A DNA stretch of 64,000 bases from JAZUCL01 sp045639125 (GCA_045639125.1 JAZUCL010000006.1:42276-106275), one strand, 5' to 3'; shown: positions 42,237-51,096, counted from the stretch's first letter. Numbers and translations: made by a program. The notes: generated from the sequence alone by a model not told the origin.

Positions 42237-42989
42237 ATGACCAAAGCAATCATTGTCACCTCCGGCAAAGGAGGGGTTGGTAAAACAACCTTTTGTGCAG
42301 GAGTAGGTGCAGCATTAGCAATGTACGGCAGAGAGTGTCTGCTCATTGATGCCGATGCACCGCTGAGAAGTCTTGATTTAACCTTGGGCATACACGAAAC
42401 TGCGTTGTTCGATTTCTATGACGTATATTCATCACGTGTAGACCTACAAAATGCAACTGTATCACCTGAGGAAATCCCCTCGCTTCATATACTAAATGCC
42501 CCCGCCTTTTGTACTGCGTCAGGATTACCGCCTCAGGCTCTTGAAACGGTAGTACGTATGGCAAAGCGGTCGGGGCTGTATGAATACATTTTCATAGATT
42601 GTCCTGCAGGTCTTGGTGAAGGATTTAAGATGTCGGCAAAAAGTGCTGACAGTGCTATTGTTGTGTCAGGTACGGATCGTGTCAGTTTGCGTTGTGCAGA
42701 TAAAACAGCCCACGCTCTTTCTGCACTTGGTGTTGACGATGCGTATCTTGTAGTCAACCGAGTCAAACGGAAATTACTTCGCTCGGGACTCAACATTGAT
42801 GACGCAATGGACTTGTCCGGACTTCCGCTTCTTGGATACGTACCTGAGGACGAGGAGATCCAAAAGTGTCTGCGTGAAACGAAACCTTTTATGTTAAGCG
42901 AAAAGTGGCGTAAGTACGATGCACATCGTGCCTACGAGAATATTGCACTTCGCATCACAGGTGAGCAAGTGCCTCTTATGAGAAAGTAA
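42237..42989 (+). CDS. MinD/ParA-family ATPase
   Basis: A 250-residue ATPase with the deviant Walker A SGKGGVGKTTF (about 9-19), LLIDADAPLRSLDLTLG (Walker A' region) and the Walker B strand YIFIDCPAGLGEGF. The late NRVKRKLLRSGLNIDDAMDLSGLPLLGYVPEDEEIQKC is MinD-like. The C-terminus (YENIALRITGEQVPLM) could be a short amphipathic helix. MinD places the division septum. No minC or minE lies alongside, so a specialised role, for example in chromosome positioning, is possible. The ribosome site is weak. Confidence 0.8.
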   Translation: MTKAIIVTSGKGGVGKTTFCAGVGAALAMYGRECLLIDADAPLRSLDLTLGIHETALFDFYDVYSSRVDLQNATVSPEEIPSLHILNAPAFCTASGLPPQALETVVRMAKRSGLYEYIFIDCPAGLGEGFKMSAKSADSAIVVSGTDRVSLRCADKTAHALSALGVDDAYLVVNRVKRKLLRSGLNIDDAMDLSGLPLLGYVPEDEEIQKCLRETKPFMLSEKWRKYDAHRAYENIALRITGEQVPLMRK

Positions 42990-43025
42990 TGAGGAAACAA
43001 CAAATTTTAAGAAAGAGGAGATTAT

Positions 43026-43454
43026 ATGAATATTGCATTGATTGCCCATGATAAGAAGAAAGAATTGATGGTACAATTCTGTATGGCGTATTGCGGTATT
43101 TTCTCCAAGCATAACTTATGTGCTACGGGAACAACAGGCAAACTCATTTCAGAAGCCACAGGCTTAACTGTTGACCGATTTTTATCAGGAGCACAGGGCG
43201 GCGATCAGCAAATAGGTGCTCGTGTTGCCTATAATGAGATAGATATGGTCATTTTTTTACGAGACCCACTTTCACCTATGCCAAAAGAACCAGAAGTAAC
43301 GGCTCTTTTGAAAGTTTGTGACGTTCATAACATACCTATCGCTACAAATATAGCAACTGCAGAAATGCTCATTTTAGGTCTTGACAGGGGCGACTTGTCT
43401 TGGCGTGAAATTGTCAACCCAAAGACAGGTAAAAAGCCACGCCCGATTTTTTAG
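43026..43454 (+). CDS. mgsA: Methylglyoxal synthase
   Basis: A 142-residue enzyme turning dihydroxyacetone phosphate into methylglyoxal, a bypass of lower glycolysis. Visible motifs are IALIAHDKKK, the phosphate-binding CATGTTGKLI, SGAQGGDQQIGARVA, FLRDPLSPMPKEPEV with the catalytic aspartate, and VCDVHNIPIATNIATAE with the conserved histidine. Length is typical. AAAGAGGAG precedes the ATG. It follows the minD-like gene by 36 bp. Linked mgsA-min genes also occur in other Clostridia. Confidence 0.95.
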   Translation: MNIALIAHDKKKELMVQFCMAYCGIFSKHNLCATGTTGKLISEATGLTVDRFLSGAQGGDQQIGARVAYNEIDMVIFLRDPLSPMPKEPEVTALLKVCDVHNIPIATNIATAEMLILGLDRGDLSWREIVNPKTGKKPRPIF

Positions 43455-43469
43455 TATTTTGTAAATTCT

Positions 43470-43503
43470 CTGTCTGCGTGGTCTGTAGGCTTCGCAGACA
43501 GTT
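43470..43503 (+). terminator. Hairpin between mgsA and hisS
   Basis: CTGTCTGCG pairs with CGCAGACAG, followed by TTTC. It is a weak terminator that may only partly separate mgsA from hisS. Confidence 0.45.
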
Positions 43504-43532
43504 TCATGTATTATATAAACAGGAGTTATACA

Positions 43533-44882
43533 ATGGAAAGAATTAAACCTCGTACCCTATCCGGATTTATGGAACTTTTACCCACTGACCAACAGAAGTT
43601 TGAAAGAATTGCCGACACACTTCGCCGCACTTATTCACTTTACGGATTTACGCCTCTTGACACTCCAATAATAGAGTCATCTGACGTACTCCTTGCCAAA
43701 GGTGGCGGCGAGACGGAAAAGCAAATCTACCGCTTTCAAAAAGGCGACAGTGACTTGTCACTGCGTTTTGACTTGACGGTACCTCTTGCAAAATACGTTG
43801 CACTCAACTATTCATCCTTAACATTCCCATTCCGCCGTTTCCAAATCGGCAAGGTATATCGTGGCGAGCGTGCACAACGTGGCAGATTCCGTGAGTTTTA
43901 TCAGGCGGACATCGACATTATCGGCGATGGCAGTCTTGACATTATGAGCGAAGCGGAAATTCCGTCGGTTATCTACCGTACTTTTACGGCTCTCGGTCTT
44001 AACCGCTTCAAAATTCGTCTTAACAACCGTAAGGTATTAAACGGATTTTTTGCAATTTTAGGCTTGACCGACAAGGCTGGCGACATTATGCATACGATAG
44101 ATAAAATTGATAAAATCGGTGCAGATACTGTACGTTCCATCTTAATTGATGACGTATCGTTAAGTGAGTCACAAGCACAGGAGATTATCGCCTTTATCAG
44201 TGCAAAAAACAATGATATAACGTCTATGCTTGACCGCTACATCGGTACAAATGAGATGTTTGACGAGGGGGCCGGCGAACTTAAAACAGTTATGCACCAC
44301 ATGGAGTCTTTTGGCGTTCCGTCAAGCCACTTCGCTGTCGATTTGACCATCGCAAGAGGTCTTGACTACTACACAGGTACAGTATATGAAACTGTAATGC
44401 TCGACCACCCTGAGATAGGCTCTATCTGTTCAGGTGGCAGATACGACAACCTTGCAGAGTATTATACTGACCGCAAACTCCCAGGTGTCGGCATATCAAT
44501 AGGTCTTACTCGTCTGTTCTACGTGCTTAATGAGCAGGGCCTTTTGTCCAATACTCTAAATACCGCTCCTGCAGACGTTCTTATTTTGCCAATGACCGAT
44601 GATTTTGCTCCTGCAATTCGACTTGCAACATCGTTACGCAACGTCGGTATTCGTACCCAACTTTATACTGAACCTAAGAAGTTCAAGGCAAAAATCGGTT
44701 ACGCAAACAAACTTTCCATTCCATACGTTATATTTATGGGTGAAGATGAAATTGCCGCAAACGTATGCTCACTCAAGGATATGCGTACAGGTGACCAACG
44801 CACGATGACGGCAGACGAGGCGGCGGCTGAGATTTTGTCAGGTATTGCCGTAATGAACTCAAGCAAACCCATTGTAGAATAA
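43533..44882 (+). CDS. hisS: Histidyl-tRNA synthetase
   Basis: A 449-residue class II synthetase. Motif 1-like GFMELLPTDQQKFERIADTLRR is followed by motif 2 RGERAQRGRFREFYQADIDIIG (about 110-130). The histidine-specific ARGLDYYTGTVYE lies near 280, motif 3 GVGISIGLTRLFYVL near 322, and a C-terminal anticodon-binding domain after about 345. The RGLDYYTG segment argues for a true synthetase rather than HisZ. The start at 43533 has AGGAG 8 nt upstream. hisS-aspS order is common in Firmicutes. Confidence 0.94.
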   Translation: MERIKPRTLSGFMELLPTDQQKFERIADTLRRTYSLYGFTPLDTPIIESSDVLLAKGGGETEKQIYRFQKGDSDLSLRFDLTVPLAKYVALNYSSLTFPFRRFQIGKVYRGERAQRGRFREFYQADIDIIGDGSLDIMSEAEIPSVIYRTFTALGLNRFKIRLNNRKVLNGFFAILGLTDKAGDIMHTIDKIDKIGADTVRSILIDDVSLSESQAQEIIAFISAKNNDITSMLDRYIGTNEMFDEGAGELKTVMHHMESFGVPSSHFAVDLTIARGLDYYTGTVYETVMLDHPEIGSICSGGRYDNLAEYYTDRKLPGVGISIGLTRLFYVLNEQGLLSNTLNTAPADVLILPMTDDFAPAIRLATSLRNVGIRTQLYTEPKKFKAKIGYANKLSIPYVIFMGEDEIAANVCSLKDMRTGDQRTMTADEAAAEILSGIAVMNSSKPIVE

Positions 44883-44919
44883 CTAAATTTACAGACTTTA
44901 TCTGAAAGGATGACATATA

Positions 44920-46689
44920 ATGACACAATCCCGTACACATACTTGCGGAGAACTTCGCATTGAAAATGTAGGTCAGACAGTTACTCTGTCAGGCTTCATG
45001 GAGAATGTGCGTGCAGTCGGTTCTTCCCTTGCCTTTGTGGTTTTACGTGACTTTTACGGCACAACTCAACTTGTGCTTGAAACAGAGGATATGCTTGCAC
45101 TCGTTAAGCCTCTCAACAAGGAAACGACAATTTCCGTTACAGGCGTTGTCCGTGAACGTGACTCAAAGAATCCAAAACTCCCAACAGGCGACATTGAGGT
45201 AGTTCCCACGTCTATTAAAGTGCTTGGCAGATGCCGTCACAACGAACTGCCCTTTGAGATAAATCGTAGCCGTGAGGCAGACGAAACAATTCGTCTAAAG
45301 TACCGCTATCTTGACTTGCGTAATCCTGCCGTCAAGGAGAATATCTTGCTTCGTGCAAACGTAGTCAATGCACTTCGCAGTGCTATGACAGAGCACGGAT
45401 TCCTGGAAATAACAACACCTATCTTGACAGCGTCAAGTCCGGAGGGTGCTCGTGACTACCTTGTGCCTGCAAGAAAGCACCCGGGTAAGTTCTACGCATT
45501 ACCTCAGGCACCACAACAGTTTAAGCAACTTTTGATGACGGCAGGCTTCGACCGTTATTTCCAAATTGCACCGTGTTTTCGTGATGAGGACGCACGTGGT
45601 GACCGTAGCCCCGGCGAGTTCTATCAACTTGATATGGAACTTGCATTTGCAAACCAAGATGACGTATTTGCTGTCTTGGAGGACGTTTTGCCTCCCATCT
45701 TTGCAAAGTACGGAAAGTATAATATTGCATCTTCCGCTCCTTTTGTCCGTATCCCATATCTTGAGGCGATGGAGAAGTACGGCTCGGACAAGCCTGACCT
45801 TCGTATTGATTTGACAGTAAAAGATGCAACAGTATTTAACGATTGCGGCTTTGAGCCATTTGCAAATAACGCTGTAAAGGCGGTTGTAGTTTCTGACTGC
45901 ACTCTTGCACGTAAGGCGATAGACAAGTTATGTGCAGACGTTGAGGTACAGACCGGCAACAAGGTGTACTGGACAAAGTTAGATGAAAATGGCACACTGA
46001 CAGGCGGTATTGCTAAGTTTTTGACAGACCGAACCGACGAGGTTGTATCGGCACTTGGCTTGACTCCAAATTCATTTGTTGGCTTCACGGCAGGAAAGTT
46101 GCTTACAGCACAAAAGACTGCCGGCGTACTTCGTTCAAAACTCGGTATCGCTTGTGACGGACACATGGATAAGGAGCGATATGAGTTCTGTTGGATTGTT
46201 GATTTCCCCATGTACGAACTTGGAGAGGAGTCGGGCGAACTTGAGTTTTGTCATAACCCATTCTCCATGCCAAACGGCGGTCTTGAAATTCTTGAAAAGG
46301 CAAAGGCAGGCCAAGTCGATCCACTGACTATAACTGCATATCAGTATGACCTTGTATGTAACGGTGTTGAGTTATCGTCCGGAGCCGTTCGTAACCACGA
46401 CCCTGAAATTATGATAAAGGCATTTGAACTTGTACGTCTTGGCGAGGACGATGTAAAGGCAAAGTTCCCTGCAATGTACAACGCATTTACTTATGGTGCA
46501 CCACCTCACGCAGGTATTGCTCCCGGTGTTGACCGTATGGTAATGCTCCTTGCAGGAGAGGACTCTATCCGAGAGATTATCCCGTTCCCAATGAATAAAA
46601 ATGCACAGGATCTTATGATGGACGCTCCATCTGCAGTTGAGCAAAAGCAACTTGATGAACTTCATATTGCCCTCGTTCCTGTTGAGTAA
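44920..46689 (+). CDS. aspS: Aspartyl-tRNA synthetase
   Basis: A 589-residue bacterial-type class IIb synthetase. The N-terminal OB-fold anticodon domain (about 1-110) is followed by the catalytic core with TPILTASSPEGARDYLVPARKHPGKFYALPQAPQQFKQLLM (about 170-205) and motif 2 CFRDEDARGDRSPGEFYQLDMEL. The bacterial GAD insertion domain lies at about 285-410, and motif 3 GAPPHAGIAPGVDRMVMLL near 525. It is 37 bp from hisS and is followed by a strong terminator. No GatCAB genes are nearby to tell whether it also charges tRNA-Asn. Confidence 0.95.
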   Translation: MTQSRTHTCGELRIENVGQTVTLSGFMENVRAVGSSLAFVVLRDFYGTTQLVLETEDMLALVKPLNKETTISVTGVVRERDSKNPKLPTGDIEVVPTSIKVLGRCRHNELPFEINRSREADETIRLKYRYLDLRNPAVKENILLRANVVNALRSAMTEHGFLEITTPILTASSPEGARDYLVPARKHPGKFYALPQAPQQFKQLLMTAGFDRYFQIAPCFRDEDARGDRSPGEFYQLDMELAFANQDDVFAVLEDVLPPIFAKYGKYNIASSAPFVRIPYLEAMEKYGSDKPDLRIDLTVKDATVFNDCGFEPFANNAVKAVVVSDCTLARKAIDKLCADVEVQTGNKVYWTKLDENGTLTGGIAKFLTDRTDEVVSALGLTPNSFVGFTAGKLLTAQKTAGVLRSKLGIACDGHMDKERYEFCWIVDFPMYELGEESGELEFCHNPFSMPNGGLEILEKAKAGQVDPLTITAYQYDLVCNGVELSSGAVRNHDPEIMIKAFELVRLGEDDVKAKFPAMYNAFTYGAPPHAGIAPGVDRMVMLLAGEDSIREIIPFPMNKNAQDLMMDAPSAVEQKQLDELHIALVPVE

Positions 46690-46726
46690 TAGAATTAGCC
46701 ATTGGAGCAAAAGAGAATATATGACT

Positions 46727-46761
46727 AAAAAGAAACGCCTTATGGGGCGTTTCTTTTTTTA
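46727..46761 (+). terminator. Terminator after aspS
   Basis: AAAAAGAAACGCC pairs with GGGCGTTTCTTTTT around TTATG, with a run of seven T. Confidence 0.85.
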
Positions 46762-46839
46762 GTGGAAGTCACGAAACTATCAACCAAGTACGTCACAAGT
46801 TTTGTTTTACAAAACTTACAAGGAATAGCAACACTATTC

Positions 46840-47190
46840 CCATGCTCCGCAGGCCCTATTTCTGTGTGGACAGAAATAGGGGAAAGAACCACAAAAGAGA
46901 GGAGAAGTATCTCCTCTCTTTTGAAACTCTCTTCTCAATGGGGGAAACGGGTGAATAAAGGAATGAATTGGAAAGTTGCAAGAAAAGAAATGAGCCTTTT
47001 TGCAAAACTAACCTAATCAATTAAAAAGTAATTTATTTTTTACTATTGCTTACAAGTTCATCAAAAACAAAACTAAGAAATAAGCATTTATTTTATCTTT
47101 TCTTCTTGTATTGTGCGGAGGAAAGCGACCGCAGGTACGGTTTCCTCCAATAACGGACGGAATTCGTGATTTGCAAATTACAATTTAGAA
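46840..47190 (-). repeat. Dispersed intergenic repeat, full-length copy 5 (inverted)
   Basis: This reads on the minus strand: module A (about 47115-47190, GCGGAGGAAAGCGACCGCAG in the plus reading), T-rich module B (about 46935-47000, GGGTGAATAAAGGAATGAAT) and module C (46845-46935, TGCTCCGCAGGCCCTATTTC and AAAAGAGAGGAG/CTCCTCTCTTTT). It fills the gap between the convergent aspS and htpG genes. Confidence 0.7.
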
Positions 47191-47216
47191 AAAAATCACC
47201 CCCGCTGGAGGGTGTA

Positions 47217-47243
47217 CAAAAAGGGGGCATAGCCCCCTTTTGT
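47217..47243 (-). terminator. Terminator after htpG
   Basis: AAAAGGGGGC-tat-GCCCCCTTTTT on the minus strand. Confidence 0.75.
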
Positions 47244-47255
47244 TGTATATTTAAT

Positions 47256-49136
47256 CTACTTAATTCGACTTAAAATATCGGTACTGCGTGCAAGAAACTC
47301 CGTCATCTCATCGGCCGTGAGAGGCTTTTGTGCAATACGTGCAAGGTCATATACCTGTGTCGCAACAAGACGTGCATCGTCACTTCTGCCATCTGCCAAA
47401 AGTGTCGCTATGGTAGTCATAAGCGGGTGTGCCAAGTTCAGAACGAACTTCTCTTCACGTGGGAACATATTTGTAAAGTCCCCACCGCCACGCATCATAC
47501 GGCTCATCTCTTCCATTCGACGGCTCTCCTCACTGAGAGTCACAACGGCAGGTGCAGCACCTGTTGCAAGACTCGCACTTTCAACTGTCATACTACCGCA
47601 AATATCACGGAAAAGTTCAGTAACACTCTCATTTTCTGTAAATTCGCCGTTTTCAGCAGTCAAATCGGACAAATCTGAGTCAATTCTCTTAAAACGTACA
47701 TTCTCCACTTTATACTCAAGGAACGAGATAAAATGGCTGTCAAGCATCTGGTCAAGAATGACGGCAGATATTCCATTAGCCTTGAACATAGATACGTACT
47801 GTGCCTGCTCGGTGGGACTTGAAACGTAGTATACGAGTTTCGTTTCACGCTTTTTATCATTTTCACAAGTACATTCCTCGCCACTTTCGCAAGAACATTC
47901 ATGTACCTCAGTACGAGCATTCTCGGCAAGATACTCATCGACAGTTTTGTACTCGCCGTCAATCGTCTTGAATATGAGTGCATTTTTGACTCGGTCGTAA
48001 AATTTTTCATCACGCAGACAGCCGTACTTGACAAATGGATTTATATCGTCCCAGTAGCCGTCATAACGCTCACGCTCAGTATTAAACAATCCCATAAGTC
48101 TGTCTCCCACCTTACGAGTGATATGTGCAGACAATCTGGTAACGGTGCCGTCATTTTGAAGGAACGAACGTGACACATTCAAAGGCAAGTCAGGGCAGTC
48201 AATACAGCCTTTGAGCAAAAGGAGATATTCAGGGATAACTTCCTTGATGTTGTCGGCAACAAACACCTGATTACAGTAGAGTTTCACCTGTCCCTCAATA
48301 CTGTCAAGTTCGTGTTTGAGTTTTGGGAAGTAGAGGATACCTTTCAGGCGGAATGGATAGTCAATATTCAGATGCACCCAAAACAGTGGGTCTGCCATAT
48401 CCATAAATACCTTATGATAAAACTCCTTGTACTCCTCCTCGGTGCAGTCAGATGGGTTCTTATTCCACAGTGGGTCGGAGTCATTTATCGGCTTGTCGTC
48501 ATCTTTTTTCTCGTCCTTTGCGTCATATACGTAGATAGGTGTCGGCAAAAATCTAAAATACTTATTAAGAGTTTCACGTACCGTCCACTTACTTGCAAAT
48601 TCAGCACTGTCATCGTCAAGTTCAAGGGTGATAAGTGAGCCACGTGTCGTTTTGTCAGACTCGGACAATGTAAATTCAGTACCGCCCTCAGACTCCCAAC
48701 GAACAGCCGTAGCACCATCTACATAGGAGAGGGTGTCTATTGTAACTTTCTTCGCCACCATAAAAGCAGAGTAGAAACCGAGACCAAAATGACCAATAAT
48801 CTGACCGCCCTCAGACTCCTTGTACTTTTCAAAGAAGTCCTGTGCACCTGAAAAAGCCACTTGATTTATGTACTTTTTCACCTCGTCAGCCGTCATACCT
48901 ATACCATTATCCTCAAAGGACAACGTCTTTTTCTCGCTGTCAGCAGTTACAGTAATGCGATATTTTCCGTCTGTGTGAGCCTCTCCGATAGAGCAGAGTC
49001 TTGACAGTTTTGAAATAGCGTCAGAAGCATTACTCGTCAATTCACGGACGAAAATATCCTTTTCGCTGTACAGCCATTTTTTGATAATTGGGAACATATT
49101 CTCCGTTGCAATGGAGATTGATCCTTGTTCGTGCAT
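47256..49136 (-). CDS. htpG: Hsp90-family chaperone HtpG
   Basis: A 626-residue ATP-dependent chaperone. The GHKL ATP-binding domain shows IFVRELTSNASDAISKLSRL, SFEDNGIGMTADEV, GQIIGHFGLGFYSAFMVAKKV and GSLITLELDDDSAEFASKW. The middle domain has DPLFWVHLNIDYPFRLKGILYFPK, CNQVFVADNIKEVIPEYLLLLKGCIDCPDLPLNVSRSFLQND. The C-terminal dimerisation domain ends with LARSTDILSRIK. A cysteine-rich patch, VHECSCESGEECTCENDKK, near 405-420 is unusual for HtpG and may be a lineage-specific insertion. AGGAGG precedes the ATG. Confidence 0.95.
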   Translation of the reverse strand: MHEQGSISIATENMFPIIKKWLYSEKDIFVRELTSNASDAISKLSRLCSIGEAHTDGKYRITVTADSEKKTLSFEDNGIGMTADEVKKYINQVAFSGAQDFFEKYKESEGGQIIGHFGLGFYSAFMVAKKVTIDTLSYVDGATAVRWESEGGTEFTLSESDKTTRGSLITLELDDDSAEFASKWTVRETLNKYFRFLPTPIYVYDAKDEKKDDDKPINDSDPLWNKNPSDCTEEEYKEFYHKVFMDMADPLFWVHLNIDYPFRLKGILYFPKLKHELDSIEGQVKLYCNQVFVADNIKEVIPEYLLLLKGCIDCPDLPLNVSRSFLQNDGTVTRLSAHITRKVGDRLMGLFNTERERYDGYWDDINPFVKYGCLRDEKFYDRVKNALIFKTIDGEYKTVDEYLAENARTEVHECSCESGEECTCENDKKRETKLVYYVSSPTEQAQYVSMFKANGISAVILDQMLDSHFISFLEYKVENVRFKRIDSDLSDLTAENGEFTENESVTELFRDICGSMTVESASLATGAAPAVVTLSEESRRMEEMSRMMRGGGDFTNMFPREEKFVLNLAHPLMTTIATLLADGRSDDARLVATQVYDLARIAQKPLTADEMTEFLARSTDILSRIK

Positions 49137-49168
49137 AAAAATACCTCCTAAAGTACAAAATTTGCAAT

Positions 49169-49198
49169 ATTATAAAGACTGTATAATCTAGATAGCAA
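49169..49198 (-). promoter_or_regulatory. Possible promoter of htpG
   Basis: TTGCTA (49193-49198), an 18-bp spacer and TATAAT (49169-49174) on the minus strand. No CIRCE element is visible. Confidence 0.4.
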
Positions 49199-49242
49199 TC
49201 TTTTTTAGTAATGGTTCATATAAAATCAAGTTCAAAAAATCA

Positions 49243-49536
49243 TTAGAAATCGCTTTTACAATCATTGCAGTGCCACTGATGCTTTCTTTTGTTTCCGAAA
49301 ATCCCAAACAATGCAATATTAACAACTTTTTCTGTAGAAGTAATCTTTTGCGTGTTTATTGATTTGCAATATGGACACAGAACAGTAATCTTTTTAGTTT
49401 GAGATTCCAATGGGTAGTATGGTTTGGTATCAATTGTTTTAGAGAATAATGTATTATTTTCTTTGCCACAAGTCGGACATTGTGTCATATCATCAGGGTA
49501 TAATGCCCCACAGTTTCTACATCTCTTTGTTTTCAT
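49243..49536 (-). CDS. Zinc-ribbon protein of unknown function
   Basis: A 97-residue protein with three Cys pairs: CRNCGALYPDDMTQCPTCGK (first ribbon), CPYCKS (about 54) and a final WHCNDCKSDF with HxC. These should hold two zinc ions. The middle has a short hydrophobic VVNIALFGIFG. No catalytic domain was recognised; such proteins may act as adaptors or nucleic-acid binders. It lies between htpG and the DUF559 cassette. Confidence 0.65.
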   Translation of the reverse strand: MKTKRCRNCGALYPDDMTQCPTCGKENNTLFSKTIDTKPYYPLESQTKKITVLCPYCKSINTQKITSTEKVVNIALFGIFGNKRKHQWHCNDCKSDF

Positions 49537-49577
49537 ATATAATCACCTTTTCATCTTTTTTCGACATTCTTACTATG

Positions 49578-49601
49578 ATTTTTTCAAGTTAGGGACAAAA
49601 A
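49578..49601 (+). repeat. Left 24-bp direct repeat flanking the DUF559 cassette
   Basis: A 24-bp sequence beginning ATTTTTTCAAGTTAGGG and ending ACAAAAA is repeated exactly, in the same orientation, at 50087-50110. Confidence 0.75.
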
Positions 49602-49614
49602 ATTGTTCCTGTCA

Positions 49615-49661
49615 AAGGCTTCCCCTTGAGGGGAAGCTGTCACGAAGTGACTGATGAGGTG
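49615..49661 (-). repeat. Left inverted terminal repeat of the DUF559 cassette
   Basis: AAAGGCTTCCCCTTGAGG then GGAAGC, TCACGAAGTGACTG and ATGAGGTG. It contains the stop codon and last eight codons of the DUF559 gene. It is related by inversion to 50006-50060. Confidence 0.65.
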
Positions 49662-50005
49662 TTAATATTATTTAGTATATCTTCGCAAACACTCTCAAAT
49701 CTTTGGTTAACATCCAAATTTGAATATCTTAATATTTTAATTCCTAAATCATTTAGAAACGCATCTCTTTTTGTATCATTCTCTACACCCTTATCTTCAT
49801 AATGTTGTGAACCGTCAAGTTCAATAACAATTTTAGCCGATGCAATATAGAAATCAACGATATAGTTGCCTATCACCTTTTGTCGGTTAACAGTTATAGG
49901 CAAAGTTTTCAGAAAATCATACCAAAGATGTCTTTCTTCTTTGGTCATATTCTTTCTTAATACTTTTGCATTACCAGTTAATTTTGTGTTGTTTATTGTA
50001 TTCAT
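49640..50005 (-). CDS. DUF559 endonuclease-domain protein (Vsr-like fold)
   Basis: A 121-residue protein of the DUF559 family, related to very-short-patch repair endonucleases. The core is KNMTKEERHLWYDFLKT, then the strand NRQKVIGNYIVDFYIASAKIVIELDGSQHYED, where the aspartate and glutamate plus the Q-x-x-x region form the predicted PD-(D/E)XK-type site, and a final RDAFLNDLGIKILRYSN. The start at 50005 uses GAGGTGG located inside the right-hand repeat, and the stop lies inside the left-hand repeat. Nuclease activity is predicted from family, not shown. Confidence 0.8.
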   Translation of the reverse strand: MNTINNTKLTGNAKVLRKNMTKEERHLWYDFLKTLPITVNRQKVIGNYIVDFYIASAKIVIELDGSQHYEDKGVENDTKRDAFLNDLGIKILRYSNLDVNQRFESVCEDILNNINTSSVTS

Positions 50006-50061
50006 TTCCACCTCATCCGGGTTGCTTCGCACCCCACCTTCCCCTCAAGGGGAAGGCTTTT
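50006..50061 (+). repeat. Right inverted terminal repeat of the DUF559 cassette
   Basis: TTCCACCTCATCCGGGTTGC, then ACCCCACCTTCCCCTCAAGG and GGAAGGC. The GAGGTG on the minus strand is the ribosome site of the DUF559 gene. It is nearly identical to the solo copy at 17347-17400. Confidence 0.65.
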
Positions 50062-50086
50062 TATCCCTAACATTTCAAACTTTATA

Positions 50087-50110
50087 ATTTTTTCAAGTTA
50101 GGGACAAAAA
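50087..50110 (+). repeat. Right 24-bp direct repeat flanking the DUF559 cassette
   Basis: Exact second copy of 49578-49601; the start-to-start distance is 509 bp. Confidence 0.75.
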
Positions 50111-50111
50111 T

Positions 50112-50205
50112 TTGAAAATCTCGTCGCATCAGCGACATATCGAGTTGCTTGCAAAATATCGAGAGACATATCGAAAATCTCGTCAGAGATTTATATTGTT
50201 GCGGT
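50112..50205. repeat. ATATCGA-type palindromic repeat
   Basis: Several overlapping short palindromes: AAAATCTCGTCGCATCAGCG, CATATCGAGTTGC, AATATCGAGAGACATATCGA and AATCTCGTCAGAGATT. It is similar in style to the GCGATAT array at 51925-52092. Confidence 0.5.
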
Positions 50206-50221
50206 TGCTACCGTAACTGCA

Positions 50222-51058
50222 CTATGTTCGTGTTAAGCCACGATAAATATCATTTTTAGAAGTATTCGTTTCATCGGCGGCACGTTTAGCCGCATCTTTT
50301 TTAGTCATACCTTGCTGAACATAGGACATAGCGAGGGCGATGGGGTCGGGGACAGAGTCATCAGTTTGTGCTGATTCCTCGGCGGTACACCCATCGACAA
50401 CTAAGACAAATTCACCACGAGGTGGAGTTTGACTATATTTTTCAATCGCCTCACCGATGGTAAGGCGAACAACTTCCTCGTGGAGTTTTGTAAGTTCTCT
50501 TGCAAGGAGAATACCTCTATTTAAGCCAAAAGTTTCGGCAAGGTCAGCGAGTGTAGATTTAAGTTTGTGAGGTGCTTCGTAGAAAATCATAGCACGGCAC
50601 TCACGTTTTAGTCCGTCAAGGTGGTCACGTCTATTTTTTTTATTCATAGACAAAAAACCCTCGAAAGAAAACCTACCGCCAGTAAGTCCTGCAAGGGAAT
50701 AGGCGGTGACAGCGGCACAAGCACCGGGTAGAGCGACGACTTGAATATTGTATTCACGGCATTGAGCGACCAACTCACTACCGGGGTCGCTGATGGCAGG
50801 AGTTCCGGCATCGGTAGTGAGGGCACAATTTTCGCCGTTAAGGATACGTTGGCAAATAATTTCGCCTTTTTCACGTTTATTATGTTCGTAGTAACTAATA
50901 AGAGGTTTTTGAATATTGAAAGCGGACAATAGTTTCATACCGACACGAGTATCTTCGGCAGCGACAAAATCCACAGAGTTAAGGACATCGACAGCACGCA
51001 TAGTCATATCGGACAAGTTGCCGATAGGAGTGGGTACAATATAGAGAATACCGGGCAT
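50222..51058 (-). CDS. rsmI: 16S rRNA (cytidine-1402-2'-O)-methyltransferase RsmI
   Basis: A 278-residue SAM-dependent methyltransferase of the tetrapyrrole-methylase fold modifying C1402 of 16S rRNA. Motifs in order are LYIVPTPIGNLSDMTMRAVDVL, VAAEDTRVGMKLL, SYYEHNKREKGE, LTTDAGTPAISDPGSELV, ALPGACAAVTAYSLAGL, FEGFLS and YEAPHKL...LARELTKLHEE. The C-terminal extension ends in KKDAAKRAADETNTSKNDIYRGL. The start is set at 51058, with AAGGAGA upstream. It follows trmN6, the same order as in Bacillus near the origin. Confidence 0.95.
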   Translation of the reverse strand: MPGILYIVPTPIGNLSDMTMRAVDVLNSVDFVAAEDTRVGMKLLSAFNIQKPLISYYEHNKREKGEIICQRILNGENCALTTDAGTPAISDPGSELVAQCREYNIQVVALPGACAAVTAYSLAGLTGGRFSFEGFLSMNKKNRRDHLDGLKRECRAMIFYEAPHKLKSTLADLAETFGLNRGILLARELTKLHEEVVRLTIGEAIEKYSQTPPRGEFVLVVDGCTAEESAQTDDSVPDPIALAMSYVQQGMTKKDAAKRAADETNTSKNDIYRGLTRT

Positions 51059-51096
51059 AAACACATCTCCTTACGTAAATTAAGGGGGGAGGGGGG

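Noticed and set aside
49137..49242. CIRCE operator upstream of htpG
   Set aside because: The TTAGCACTC-N9-GAGTGCTAA pattern is absent; only a sigma-A-like promoter is seen.
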